Assembly (NCBI RefSeq): GCF_042767895.1
Contig: NC_091578.1
Location: 21,005,902 to 21,015,901, forward strand
DNA: 10,000 nt
Reading direction: 5' to 3'
From: Penaeus vannamei
Taxonomy: Eukaryota; Arthropoda; Malacostraca; Decapoda; Penaeidae
Below, piece by piece: positions 1-6,837 of this stretch. A program made the position numbers and the translations under genes. The notes below the pieces were generated by a model that searched no databases, had not been told where the DNA came from, and saw only the letters and a list, made by a program, of their open reading frames with translations. The number at the start of each line of letters is the position of its first letter. The first letter of the stretch is position 1.

Positions 1-91
1 ATATTTAGAAAGGAATGTATTTGTGATCATATTAAAATGTTTCAAGTTGATTCTGGAGAATTTCATAAAGATTTAAGAATAAATTTATACC

Positions 92-134
92 TTATTAGAG
101 TGAATTTAAATTTATAGTTTATTAGAGTGAATTT
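92..134. repeat. Short direct repeat in AT-rich DNA
   Basis: A 16-bp word (TTATTAGAGTGAATTT) occurs identically at 92-107 and 119-134, 27 bp apart. It lies in AT-rich sequence (1-143) with no recognisable gene. It is probably a local tandem duplication; no function is implied. Confidence 0.8.
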
Positions 135-143
135 CTTATTTAT

Positions 144-272
144 TTATTGTGACACATGTGATTATTGGTAACCTGTTATTCAGTTATTGTGGCACATGTG
201 GCAATTATGAGTAACCCGTTATTCATTTATCATTCATTTATTGTGACACATGTGGTTATTGGTAACCTATTT
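144..272 (+). repeat. Three degenerate copies of a ~40-bp motif
   Basis: Three units begin at 144, 184 and 238. Each reads approximately TTATTGTGRCACATGTG, then a variable TTATTGGTAACC-like half, then TTATTCA. The first two are spaced 40 bp; the third is displaced by 14 bp of extra TTTATCATTCA-like sequence. Each unit contains the self-complementary octamer CACATGTG (an E-box core, CATG centred). This is most simply a small decayed minisatellite. The E-boxes are not good evidence of regulation without a gene nearby. Confidence 0.75.
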
Positions 273-464
273 ACAGCTTCCGTGATATGCTGCCCGTGAT
301 CAGTGTTGATCTTTGGCTGGGTCCACTTCTGCAATGAAGAGGATTTCCTGCAAATTATATCCTAAGTGTCATGAAGGCAAGCTCATCCCTAAATATGACA
401 TATATCACATGAAAAACCTGAAATGTCAGAATTCTTAATTCTGCTCAACTTTCTTCCATTGTAA
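273..464. other. Unique-looking non-coding stretch
   Basis: I see no gene, RNA or repeat here. Base composition is more mixed than the flanking AT-rich DNA, but all frames are short and broken by stops. It may be ordinary intergenic or intronic sequence. Confidence 0.5.
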
Positions 465-493
465 AATGCACTGAATTATATATTCAGTGCATT
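465..493. repeat. Perfect 12-bp palindrome with 5-nt loop
   Basis: The arm AATGCACTGAAT (465-476) is exactly complementary to ATTCAGTGCATT (482-493) across a TATAT loop. It sits at the edge of the AT-repeat region. It could be a remnant of a small fold-back element or a chance hairpin in low-complexity DNA. There is no U-run or partner gene to make it a terminator or structured RNA. Confidence 0.8.
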
Positions 494-522
494 ATATATT
501 TAATAAATCATATAAGTAATAA

Positions 523-544
523 ATATATATATATATATATATAT
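523..544. repeat. (AT)11 microsatellite
   Basis: Eleven uninterrupted AT units are directly visible, embedded in AT-rich sequence just before the 16-bp minisatellite. Confidence 0.95.
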
Positions 545-558
545 TAATTATGTATCTA

Positions 559-758
559 ATAAATTATATATTAAATAAATTATATATTAAATAAATTATA
601 TATTAAATATATTATATATTAAATAAATTATATATCAAATAAATTATATATTAAATAAATTATATATCAAATAAATTATATATAAAATAAATTATATATA
701 AAATAAATTATATATAAAATAAATTATATATTTAATAAATTATGTATTAAATAAATTA
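559..758. repeat. 16-bp AT-only minisatellite, ~12.5 copies
   Basis: The unit ATAAATTATATATTAA repeats every 16 bp for about 200 bp. Variants are few and patterned: central TTAA becomes TCAA at two units, TAAA at three consecutive units (about 680-725), and TTTA or GTATTAA near the end. Clustering of identical variants in adjacent units indicates stepwise local amplification by slippage or unequal exchange. The tract is almost pure A and T, so it should be an easily unwound, highly polymorphic locus. No coding potential. Confidence 0.95.
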
Positions 759-1250
759 GGAAGTTGAGAACAGATCTACCCGAGCAATATAGCATGCACA
801 CGCTTAGGTCTAGGCATTTCGCACTACACGAGCACATGACCCTTTTTCACTCTGCTGGAGTTGAGTTAACACCTGAGAACTTGTCCAGTAGTGTTGTCTT
901 GGAAAAGCCAGTGTGGAGAGTCGTTCGCAGCCCAGTTCCGTTTGGATGTTGACTGTACCAGTCACTTTGGGCTTCGCATCCATAGAGGGAGACAACCAGC
1001 TTTCGAAGTAACGATCAAAAGTTTCGTCAAAATGGATTTCGAATTCTGTTCTGAATGTCCAGATAATGCGGTCCTTATGGGTTACGTTGAATGGTTTCGA
1101 AGCTTCATCTATGACAGTACAAACAGAAGATATGGGGAACTCAATGCGAGAGCTGAATGCTAGGAAGGGATCAGTTCCAAGGGGATTGCTTAGGACACAT
1201 CCCCTGGAAGACGCACTGCCCTTTCCCATCATTCAAACACCCCACCTGTG
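759..1250. other. Normal-composition island, unrecognised
   Basis: Between two repeat blocks lies roughly 490 bp of balanced composition and no obvious repetition. The minus strand (1232 to 810) holds 140 codons without a stop, starting MMGKGSASSRGCVL and including stretches such as VTHKDRIIWTFRTEFEI. The plus strand has shorter competing frames (891-1163, 1066-1287). I do not recognise any of these. No signal peptide, transmembrane segment or catalytic motif is apparent. It could be a fragment of a coding exon, part of an unknown dispersed repeat, or a chance open frame. No convincing splice sites or promoter were identified. Confidence 0.3.
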
Positions 1251-1362
1251 TGCACACATATCAACACACACTAACACACACGCATAGATTCGTATAAGTA
1301 GATGTATGAATATCCCTGTCTATACACATATACGCATATCAATATATGTATAGGCAAATACA

Positions 1363-1389
1363 GGTGTGTGTGTTTGCGTGTGTGCGCGC

Positions 1390-1459
<70 letters not shown>
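1363..1459. repeat. GT tract abutting (AC)34 microsatellite
   Basis: A G+T-rich run (GTGTGTGTGTTTGCGTGTGTGCGCGC, positions 1364-1389 approximately) is followed at 1391 by 34 perfect AC units to 1458. The change in polarity makes the GT run complementary to the AC run, so the sequence can fold as a hairpin as well as adopt left-handed Z-form (alternating purine-pyrimidine throughout). Open frames across it encode only poly-His/Thr or poly-Cys/Val and are artefacts. Confidence 0.95.
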
Positions 1460-1462
<3 letters not shown>

Positions 1463-1515
1463 TATGTATGTATGTATACACATGCATATATATAAACATA
1501 TACATGTATATGAAC
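1460..1515. repeat. TATG/CATA-rich low-complexity flank
   Basis: This is a degenerate run of TATGTATG, TATACACATG and CATATATA words directly downstream of the AC tract, with similar words upstream at 1300-1360. It probably grew from the same microsatellite seed. Confidence 0.7.
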
Positions 1516-1578
1516 CGTATCCATGTTTACAAATGTAGAAAACGTATGAATGAGACGATAGTTTCTTATGTATGTATA

Positions 1579-1708
1579 TGAAAGATGGAATAATCCTCTG
1601 GCCGCATTTGAAATCATCAATTTATAACCTCTCTGACAGGGATTCGAACCCCCACCGCCATTGCAAAGAATTCACAAGACGGACACTCTATCCACTGATA
1701 CACGACCC
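1579..1708 (-). mobile_element. tRNA-derived SINE, copy A
   Basis: Read on the minus strand, the element starts near 1708 with a tRNA-like head: GGGTCGTGTATCAGTGGATA, then a degraded anticodon arm with TTGTGAA, then the perfect B-box GGTTCGAATCC (1640-1650). A non-tRNA body follows: GGTTATAAATTGATG, a CAAATGCGGCCAG block and CCATCTTTCA, ending near 1579 beside TATG repeats. The body matches the copy at 1921-2050, which shows that it is a dispersed repeat and not a single tRNA gene. SINEs of this type are transcribed by RNA polymerase III and copied by a LINE's reverse transcriptase. No clear target-site duplication is visible. The parental tRNA is uncertain: the loop could read as a His (GTG) or Thr (TGT) anticodon, and the stem is poorly paired. 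Confidence 0.75.
1640..1700 (-). promoter_or_regulatory. Internal Pol III promoter (A and B boxes) of SINE copy A
   Basis: On the minus strand an A-box-like word (TATCAGTGGATA, 1689-1700) is followed about 40 bp later by an exact B-box consensus (GGTTCGAATCC, 1650-1640). This is the spacing of a tRNA-type internal promoter. The A-box departs slightly from TRGCNNAGTGG, so activity is uncertain. Confidence 0.65.
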
Positions 1709-1825
1709 AACAAAAGAAGTGTGCAAGTAGGAGCTTACTAGCATCCATAGACATTACCTATCTACTCATACATGAGTAAGGATAGCGAGGTTTTACACAC
1801 TCCCCGTGGGTACTCGGTATATATA
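1709..1825. other. Spacer between SINE copies
   Basis: About 117 bp with no gene or recognised repeat. It contains ordinary mixed-composition sequence and ends in TATATATAG against the left arm of the fold-back. Confidence 0.4.
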
Positions 1826-2050
1826 GAAAGAGCAGTTCAAATCCCAAATCAGATATCCTGAGGTGTATTCAATGAAAGATGGAATAATGCACAGCCTGCA
1901 TTTGATATCATGAATTTATAATGGCGGTGGGGGTTCGAATTCTTGCAAGATAGGTTATAAATTCATGATATCAAATGCGGCCAGTGCATTATTCCATCTT
2001 TCATTGAATACACTTCAGGATATCTGATTTGGGATTTAAACTGATCTTTC
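1826..2050. repeat. 96-bp inverted repeat (fold-back) with 33-nt loop
   Basis: The left arm 1826-1921 and right arm 1955-2050 are both exactly 96 bp with no gaps, and differ at 6 positions (about 94% identity). The loop (1922-1954) contains the SINE tRNA-side sequence with a B-box-like GGTTCGAATTC. The arms are the SINE body/tail. The transcript of either strand would form a long, nearly perfect hairpin. This is either two SINE tails in head-to-head arrangement or an inverted duplication of one tail made by template switching. Confidence 0.92.
1921..2050 (+). mobile_element. tRNA-derived SINE, copy B, 5'-truncated
   Basis: Plus strand. It begins within the tRNA-related head (AATGGCGGTGGGGGTTCGAA), shared word for word with copy A on the other strand, and continues through GGTTATAAATTCATG, the CAAATGCGGCCAG block and CCATCTTTCA. 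It then has a further ~50 bp tail (GGATATCTGATTTGGG) not seen in copy A. The A-box half is missing. The right end coincides with the start of the retrotransposon remains at 2051, so the LINE may have been the insertion site or may itself have inserted beside the SINE. Confidence 0.7.
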
Positions 2051-3094
2051 ACGGCTACACCAAACTTCAACAACCCTATAAAATTAACAAAAGCCCTTAA
2101 CACATCAGAATTCCAAAAAATATATAATAGAAGATTCCCTGAAAGTATTAAGGGCAGGAAAGGCCCAAGATTTGAAATTAATGATCTAAACAAAATAAAA
2201 CCTCTCGGAGAAATTTAAAAACTAGGAGAGTGGAACATAATTTGCAAGCAGCCAACTTCAAATAAAAATGTCAACTGTTCATATGGAACAATATACCCAG
2301 TGGAACCAGATTTGAAAATAGAAAACATAAAAGAAAAAAAATAAGAACATTGGGTAACACAACAAATGAATTAATAGTTGTAATAAGACTCAAAAAAATA
2401 AATCAAGATAAGACCAGTCAAGACAAAATCAACAAAATCTCTGAGAATATCCTTCAAAGGTTCCCTGCCAGATAGAATAGCCATAGGACATACAAGTTTT
2501 AAAGTAAGGCAATATACATTTCCAATCCTAAAATGCCGCAATTGTTTGAGATACGGGTATGGTATAGTAACATGCAAGAACAAAAAGAGATGTAGTAAAT
2601 GTAACCAACATGGTCAAAAACTAAGTGAATGAGAATTCCCCCCATTGTTTTTTTCTGTGATGAAAACCATTCACCTAATACCACAGACGGTAAAATACAT
2701 AGATCACCACAAGAAATAAAAAAAAACACCAAACTCAGGAACCTATTGCTCCACAAACAAAACAAACAGCATGAATACACAACTATCCCAGAATATCATA
2801 ATGTCACAAACAGTAGAAGCAAGTAGCTCAGAAAGCTATGCCCAAAAATGAACACTTCCACAAAGCCTAACCTTAGGATAAAAAACTCCTATATAACCAA
2901 GAGAACAAACCCCAAAAAGTTCTAGATCAGAAATAACAAATAAAAATGAAAAAGTTAATTCTCCAAAAATATATAAACACATTTCAAATAATGACCAAAA
3001 ACATTTTTAAATAATAAACTTAATTCTCATACAAAATATACTGGATATTATAAACGAAATTAGCATAGTGCTAAAAGACTTTTTAGAATATTAA
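2051..3094 (+). pseudogene. ORF1 (gag-like, zinc knuckle) pseudogene of the LINE
   Basis: The encoded protein would bind the element's RNA in a ribonucleoprotein. Frames can be followed from NPIKLTKALNTSEFQKIY (from about 2070), through GTIYPVEPDLKIENI (about 2287), to the hallmark SFKVRQYTF block at about 2500. Zinc knuckles follow: CRNCLRYGYGIVTC (C-x2-C-x4-Y-x4-C, the usual His replaced by Tyr), CSKCNQHG, and a third remnant FFCDENHSPNTTDGKI in another frame after a C-run slip near 2640. At least four stops or frameshifts are present (for example near 2216, 2342, 2475, 2632). The frame ends LKDFLEY with TAA at 3092-3094, one base before the ORF2 ATG. No functional protein is possible. The start codon is not visible. 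Confidence 0.85.
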
Positions 3095-3095
3095 A

Positions 3096-3760
3096 ATGTA
3101 CAAACTGATATTATGGAATGCAAGATCAGTGTTAAATAAAAACAGAACTAAATTATCTAGCATATGAAGAAAATCCAGGAATAATAGCAATCAACGAAAT
3201 TTGGCTAAAAGAAAAGGATACACTCAATATCAACAGTGATAAGAAAAGACAGAAATAACCAAAAAGGGGAAGGCCATGATTTATGTATTAAAAACGAAAT
3301 TCAGCACATAAAAAATAAATTTACGTGACACATACAATGATAAAATAGAACTTTTAGGTATTAAAACAAGTTACAAAGGCAATTGGGTAAACATAATATT
3401 AATATACAACCCATGCAATGCAATGGAATACAAACTGAAGAATTAGAATACTATGCAGATCAAGTAAGACACCAAAAATAGGTGATTCTAATGCGCATCA
3501 TCTCTGGAACGAAAACATAAACCAGAGACAAACCAGTACTACAGGTATAAATGTAATCAAATGGAAAAGTCAAAACAACGTTACACTATTAACTCCAAGA
3601 AACTTTATTACTAGAATTGACCCCAAAACTGCAAAAGAATCAAATTTAGGTCTTATATTTGGCTCACCCACCCTGTCACTTACAAATAAAATCAGGACCC
3701 CATCAAATAAGTGACCATTTACCAATAGTAATAACTGTTAACACATAGGGATAACCAATT
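3096..3760 (+). pseudogene. ORF2 endonuclease (APE/EEP type) pseudogene
   Basis: Apurinic-like endonucleases nick the target DNA for LINE integration. The frame opens with ATG at 3096 (MYKLILWNARSVLNK), matching the standard N-terminal NxRS motif. Next come INEIWLK (catalytic Glu region, about 3190), VIRKDRNNQKGEG (about 3237), LGIKTSYKGNWVNIILIYNP (about 3355), GDSNAHH (3481-3501; family consensus GDFNAHH), RIDPKTAKESNLGLIF (the family's usual Ile-Asp before L-x-F is changed to Leu-Gly), and finally SDHLPI at 3710. Frameshifts or stops occur near 3160, 3240, 3330, 3420 and 3700. Most catalytic positions can still be recognised, but the Asp of the SxID motif is lost. Confidence 0.87.
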
Positions 3761-3816
3761 ACTTAAAAGAACAAAAATGGTTCTATACAAAAAAAGATGG
3801 AATACCAGAGAGATAT

Positions 3817-3864
3817 AAGGGGACATTCTGGTGATTTTTCGGCGATTTTCGCCCCTCTTGCCGA
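3817..3864 (+). repeat. Left terminal inverted repeat
   Basis: Starts AAGGGGACATTCTGGTG and ends CTTGCCGA. It pairs with 5943-5990 over the same 48-bp length. The middle contains alternating TTTTCG/GATTTTCG words that also pair within the arm. Confidence 0.78.
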
Positions 3865-4265
3865 AATTGACTTTAATGCATTTTCAATGAGTTTCTAGGC
3901 CCCCGGTTCTCCCCTGAAATTTTTTTAGGTGGTAGTAGCGATTTTCGATGTCGACTGAAATATTTTTTTTTTATGTTACCTTAGAAAATGATTAGAGGTA
4001 ATAAAAATATGAGATTATTTTCTGAAAGCTTATCAAATTTCACATAAGATGAGACCAACCTTCTTTTTTTTGGAATAACTTCAAAAATCCGGCAAGCGTC
4101 CAAAAAACAATGAAGAATTTTTCCATACAAATAACTAAACATATGTTATTCATATGGTGTATTTTCTCTTATGTTTTCATCATACATAGTTTGATCTATG
4201 AGCAAAACATTTCGAAAATGCAAACCTCCCCCCCCCTCCCATGGGGGGTAGTTTTGCCAAATGTT

Positions 4266-4490
4266 CCGGATCACCACCAATATTAATTAGGCTAAGACAA
4301 ACCTCTGGTTAAAATTTTATTCAAATCTGTTCATAACTTTTCGAGTTAGATAAAAAAATAAAAAAATAATTCCTGGATCCAAACCATGGTCCGCATCACC
4401 ACCAAACTGCAATAAGCGTCTAAGTTAGGTTAAAACTCTTTGGTTAAAATCTCGTTAAAATGTGTTCATAACTTTTAGAAATATTAGAAA
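4266..4490 (+). repeat. Two diverged tandem copies of a ~125-bp dispersed-repeat unit
   Basis: CCGSATCACCACCAA occurs at 4266-4280 and 4391-4405. CTCTGGTTAAAAT/CTTTGGTTAAAAT follows in each, then GTTCATAACTTTT at 4329 and 4464, giving a ~125-135 bp period. Downstream lies an AACAAACAAACAAACGGAAG tail (about 4517-4539). From memory, the order CACCACCAA, then GTTCATAACTTTT, then an AACAAAC run resembles a dispersed repeat common in invertebrate genomes; I cannot name its family with confidence. Confidence 0.65.
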
Positions 4491-4590
4491 ACACAAACAA
4501 AAACAACACATATACAATCAACAAACAAACAAACGGAAGTAACAATATAAATAAACAAAAGGTCATGGGGTACACGAAAATTATCTATAT

Positions 4591-4842
4591 GTGCTCATAT
4601 ACCTTATATACATACTTTCACATCGCCATGTAATTGTTTTTCGTCTTTCCACGGGGTCTGAGAGTGACATTTGGCTACGTGACCCCGTAGAGTTATTCCG
4701 CAGATTTAAAAAGACGATTTTCATGGTCCAGGACGGCCCGGCCGCGCGGGGAAAAGTATGCGTTTGGTACCTGTCCGACTGGAGAAAAGTTACTCTTTCG
4801 ACAAATATTATACGTTGTAAAACCCCATTAGAGCATCAATAA
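4591..4842 (+). other. 83-codon open frame over a GC-rich patch in the transposon
   Basis: Within AT-rich surroundings, 4645-4790 is markedly GC-richer and lies in an 83-codon open frame with stretches such as WLRDPVELFRRFKK and GKVCVWYLSDWRKVT. I recognise no domain. The patch contains an 8-bp stem, ACGGGGTC (4651-4658) with GACCCCGT (4681-4688). Possible origins are a fragment of captured host or transposase sequence, or chance. No promoter or splice evidence supports expression. Confidence 0.2.
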
Positions 4843-4982
4843 TAGGTAAATGATAGATAATTATATCAAATACAAATATTCTGTACACGATTTGTCATGT
4901 AAAATGTAAACATAATAAAAAGAAATAAGATCGCGATTATTAAGTCCGTCATATTTTTACGCATAGCACACGTATTTTCGGT

Positions 4983-5640
4983 CCAATTTTAAAGTATTAT
5001 GGCTCATTTTGTAGCTGAATAATAGTTCTATTGCATACTGACATGAAGATTTGCAATATTTTCATGTGGTTCTTGTAAAAGTGACATATGTTTTCAAAAT
5101 CTCCTATTAGGGTGTTAAACTAGTCACCATCGGAAAATATTCACCATGAAAAAAGTAAGGTCAACTTCTCTGCATATACTAGTAGAAAGATAGTTCTATT
5201 CAAACATGAAATCAGAATGGCTGTATGATTTTTCGGGGATTTTTTAGAATTAAAAAAAAAATGGTCAATGTAGGCCTATAGACCCCCACATCACTGCTAC
5301 CACTCAGCACTATACGTAAGATTTTGAGAAACCTTTACGTGCTGGCAATGTCCGCAAGACTTCGGAATGCAGATAGATGATAGAGGATTATGGTGTAGGA
5401 AGACTAATTTTATACCTTGTTTTGCTGATATCAAGATAGCCTTGGAAAAATGAAGAAACGTAAAATGCCGATATCTCGGAACTCCACCTTTAGGGGTGGG
5501 TCAAAGGATTCCGGGCACAGCATATGTTCAAAATTAACATATTATGGCTCATTTTGTAGAAAAATAAAATTTCTGCAACTTGTTCGAGAGCGTTTTCGCA
5601 AATTTTGCCTGTACTTGTAAAAGTGGTCAATGTAAGAAAA
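4983..5640 (+). repeat. Diverged ~100-bp direct repeat, 545 bp apart
   Basis: The 20-bp word TATTATGGCTCATTTTGTAG is identical at 4995-5014 and 5540-5559. Alignment can be continued on both sides: a CAATTTTAAAG/CAAAATTAACA-like flank, a following AATA...TTCT..TGCA..CTTG segment, and CTTGTAAAAGTG near 5074 and 5616. This is an internal duplication of the transposon, or two fragments of an older repeat it absorbed. Confidence 0.75.
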
Positions 5641-5734
5641 TTTTTACCTTTTTTTTCTTGAAGTCCCCTACTTCAAAAATTCACAAAAAAGAATTGAAGT
5701 CGAAATCGAAAAAACGCTTTCGAACAAGTTGTAG
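5573..5734. repeat. 24-bp inverted repeat inside the transposon
   Basis: 5573-5596 (CTGCAACTTGTTCGAGAGCG plus TTTT) is complementary to 5711-5734 with two mismatches across a 114-bp spacer. It can form a sub-terminal stem. Such nested stems are common in fold-back-rich non-autonomous elements. Confidence 0.8.
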
Positions 5735-5942
5735 ATATAAGGTAGTTCTGTGCAAAAATCAAATAAAATTGAATGTCTTGCCGTTTCTGAAGTCGGAATC
5801 CTTTTACCTAGGTTCTGCATTTTCAACATGGCGACTTTCGGATTTTTTCGATTTTTTGACAATAATTCAAAAACTGTTCGGGCGATTTCGAAAAAAAATC
5901 GACCACAGGCAATGGGAAGGGGCCCAAATAAAAGGGTGTGAG

Positions 5943-5990
5943 TCGGCAAGAAATATCGAAAAATCGAAAAAAAAAGCAGACAGTCCCCTT
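5943..5990 (-). repeat. Right terminal inverted repeat
   Basis: The reverse complement begins AAGGGGACTGTCTGC and ends CTTGCCGA, pairing with 3817-3864. LINE coding sequence resumes immediately after it. Confidence 0.78.
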
Positions 5991-6590
5991 AATGGAAGCA
6001 TCAAACAAAATATAAACAGAATTGCAAGAATTAGAAGAATGGGCAAATAATTGGGACAAAAATAATTTTTTAAAAAAGTAAGCTCCTTTGTTTTACAAAT
6101 AGGAAAATAAATAAATTACCAACAAGAAAAGTAGATAATATAGAAATTGAATATGTACAAAGCCCCCCCCCCAAAAAAAAAAAATAGTCGAACACTAGAC
6201 GCACCAAAACTAAAATGGAGAAACATATAAATAATATAAAAGTAAAAACTTTGAATAGAATAAATCTCATGAAAAAAATAGCCTCATTCAATTGGTGAGC
6301 TAACAGAGAAACCCTAATAAAAAATTACAAAATATACATAAAACCGAAAATAGAATAAGGGATAATAATATATAGGGCAGTAAAAGATGTAGAAATTAAA
6401 AAAAACAAAAAAACTAGAAACCCTCCAAAACCAAATATTAAGACTTGCTACCGGATGCCTAAATTCAACCCCAATAATAGCTCTTCATGCTATAACAAAT
6501 TTATCTCCAATGAAAGACCGTAAAAAGGAACTTGAATTTATACCACTAACCAAGATCTTAAATAAACCCAATAGAATGCCAATAAAATAG
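5991..6590 (+). pseudogene. Reverse transcriptase C-terminal fragment (ORF2)
   Basis: This is the part of the LINE reverse transcriptase after the catalytic palm. It starts MEASNKI, followed by ELQELEEWANNWD (the conserved LExWANxW segment normally just after the (F/Y)ADD motif, 6031-6054). Then come a thumb-like RINLMKKIASFNW (about 6255), KNYKIYIKPKIE (about 6325), and LQNQILRLATGCLNSTPI (about 6423-6475) with ALHAITNLSPMKDRKKEL, a well-kept Jockey-type C-terminal block. Stops and frameshifts are frequent, including near 6024, 6088, 6297 and 6354. A C10A12 run at 6163-6184 breaks the frame. The fingers and palm, including the catalytic Asp pair, are absent from this copy. Confidence 0.85.
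6163..6184. repeat. C10A12 homopolymer pair
   Basis: Ten C are followed by twelve A within the RT remnant, where a relatively unbiased coding segment is expected. This is a slippage-prone site that has destroyed the reading frame. Confidence 0.9.
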
Positions 6591-6837
6591 CTAACAATAA
6601 ATTACATAAAAGAATATAATCCCCAGAGAGACAAGAGATCCCTAATTCACAGTCACTGAAACTAAAAAGAACCTAAATATTGAACTAACACGAAATGAAG
6701 TACCAATCATTTCACCAGTACTCCCATTGTTTGATATTTCAAATTTTATACAAATAAATTATGCTGAAAACCTCACAAAAAAAAACTCAAATCATTATTC
6801 AAAAACATTATTAAGAAATGATAAATATAAACTACAA
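6591..6837 (+). pseudogene. ORF2 linker between RT and RNase H
   Basis: AT-rich sequence with many stops in all frames. Its position shows that it is the linker of the LINE ORF2; no motif is readable. Confidence 0.5.

Larger units (their letters stand above)
3817..5990. mobile_element. Non-autonomous TIR DNA transposon inside the LINE
   Basis: The termini are inverted repeats of 48 bp each, 3817-3864 and 5943-5990. They share the outer AAGGGGAC, then TCTG, a T/CG-rich middle (TTTTTCG...ATTTT) and the inner CTTGCCGA; identity is roughly three quarters. LINE coding sequence stops on the left at KRWNTREI and resumes on the right at MEASNKI, so the boundaries are fixed by disruption of a known gene. 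Flanks permit a TA duplication (TA before AGGGGAC, TA after GTCCCCT) or an imperfect TTAA (ATAA/TTAA with GGGGAC ends). The first suggests Tc1/mariner-like insertion, the second piggyBac- or Kolobok-like. No transposase motif is recognisable, and the interior is duplications and low-complexity DNA. Confidence 0.78.

Noticed and set aside
1271..1581. Open frames with poly-His/Thr or poly-Cys/Val
   Set aside because: These are translations of the AC/GT microsatellite and have no independent coding evidence.
1636..1708. A genuine tRNA gene on the minus strand
   Set aside because: The B-box is perfect, but the anticodon and acceptor stems do not pair well, and the flanking body recurs at 1921-2050, which fits a SINE.
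2499..2780. Minus-strand 93-codon hydrophobic frame
   Set aside because: It is the antisense of the gag zinc-knuckle region, whose plus-strand motifs are clear.
5580..6050. 156-codon plus-strand frame
   Set aside because: It runs from transposon interior across the right TIR into out-of-frame LINE sequence, so it cannot be one evolved gene; it is Lys/Phe-rich because of A/T runs.
6070..6291. Minus-strand Phe-rich 73-codon frame
   Set aside because: It is antisense to RT remnants and A-runs; hydrophobicity comes from T-rich composition.
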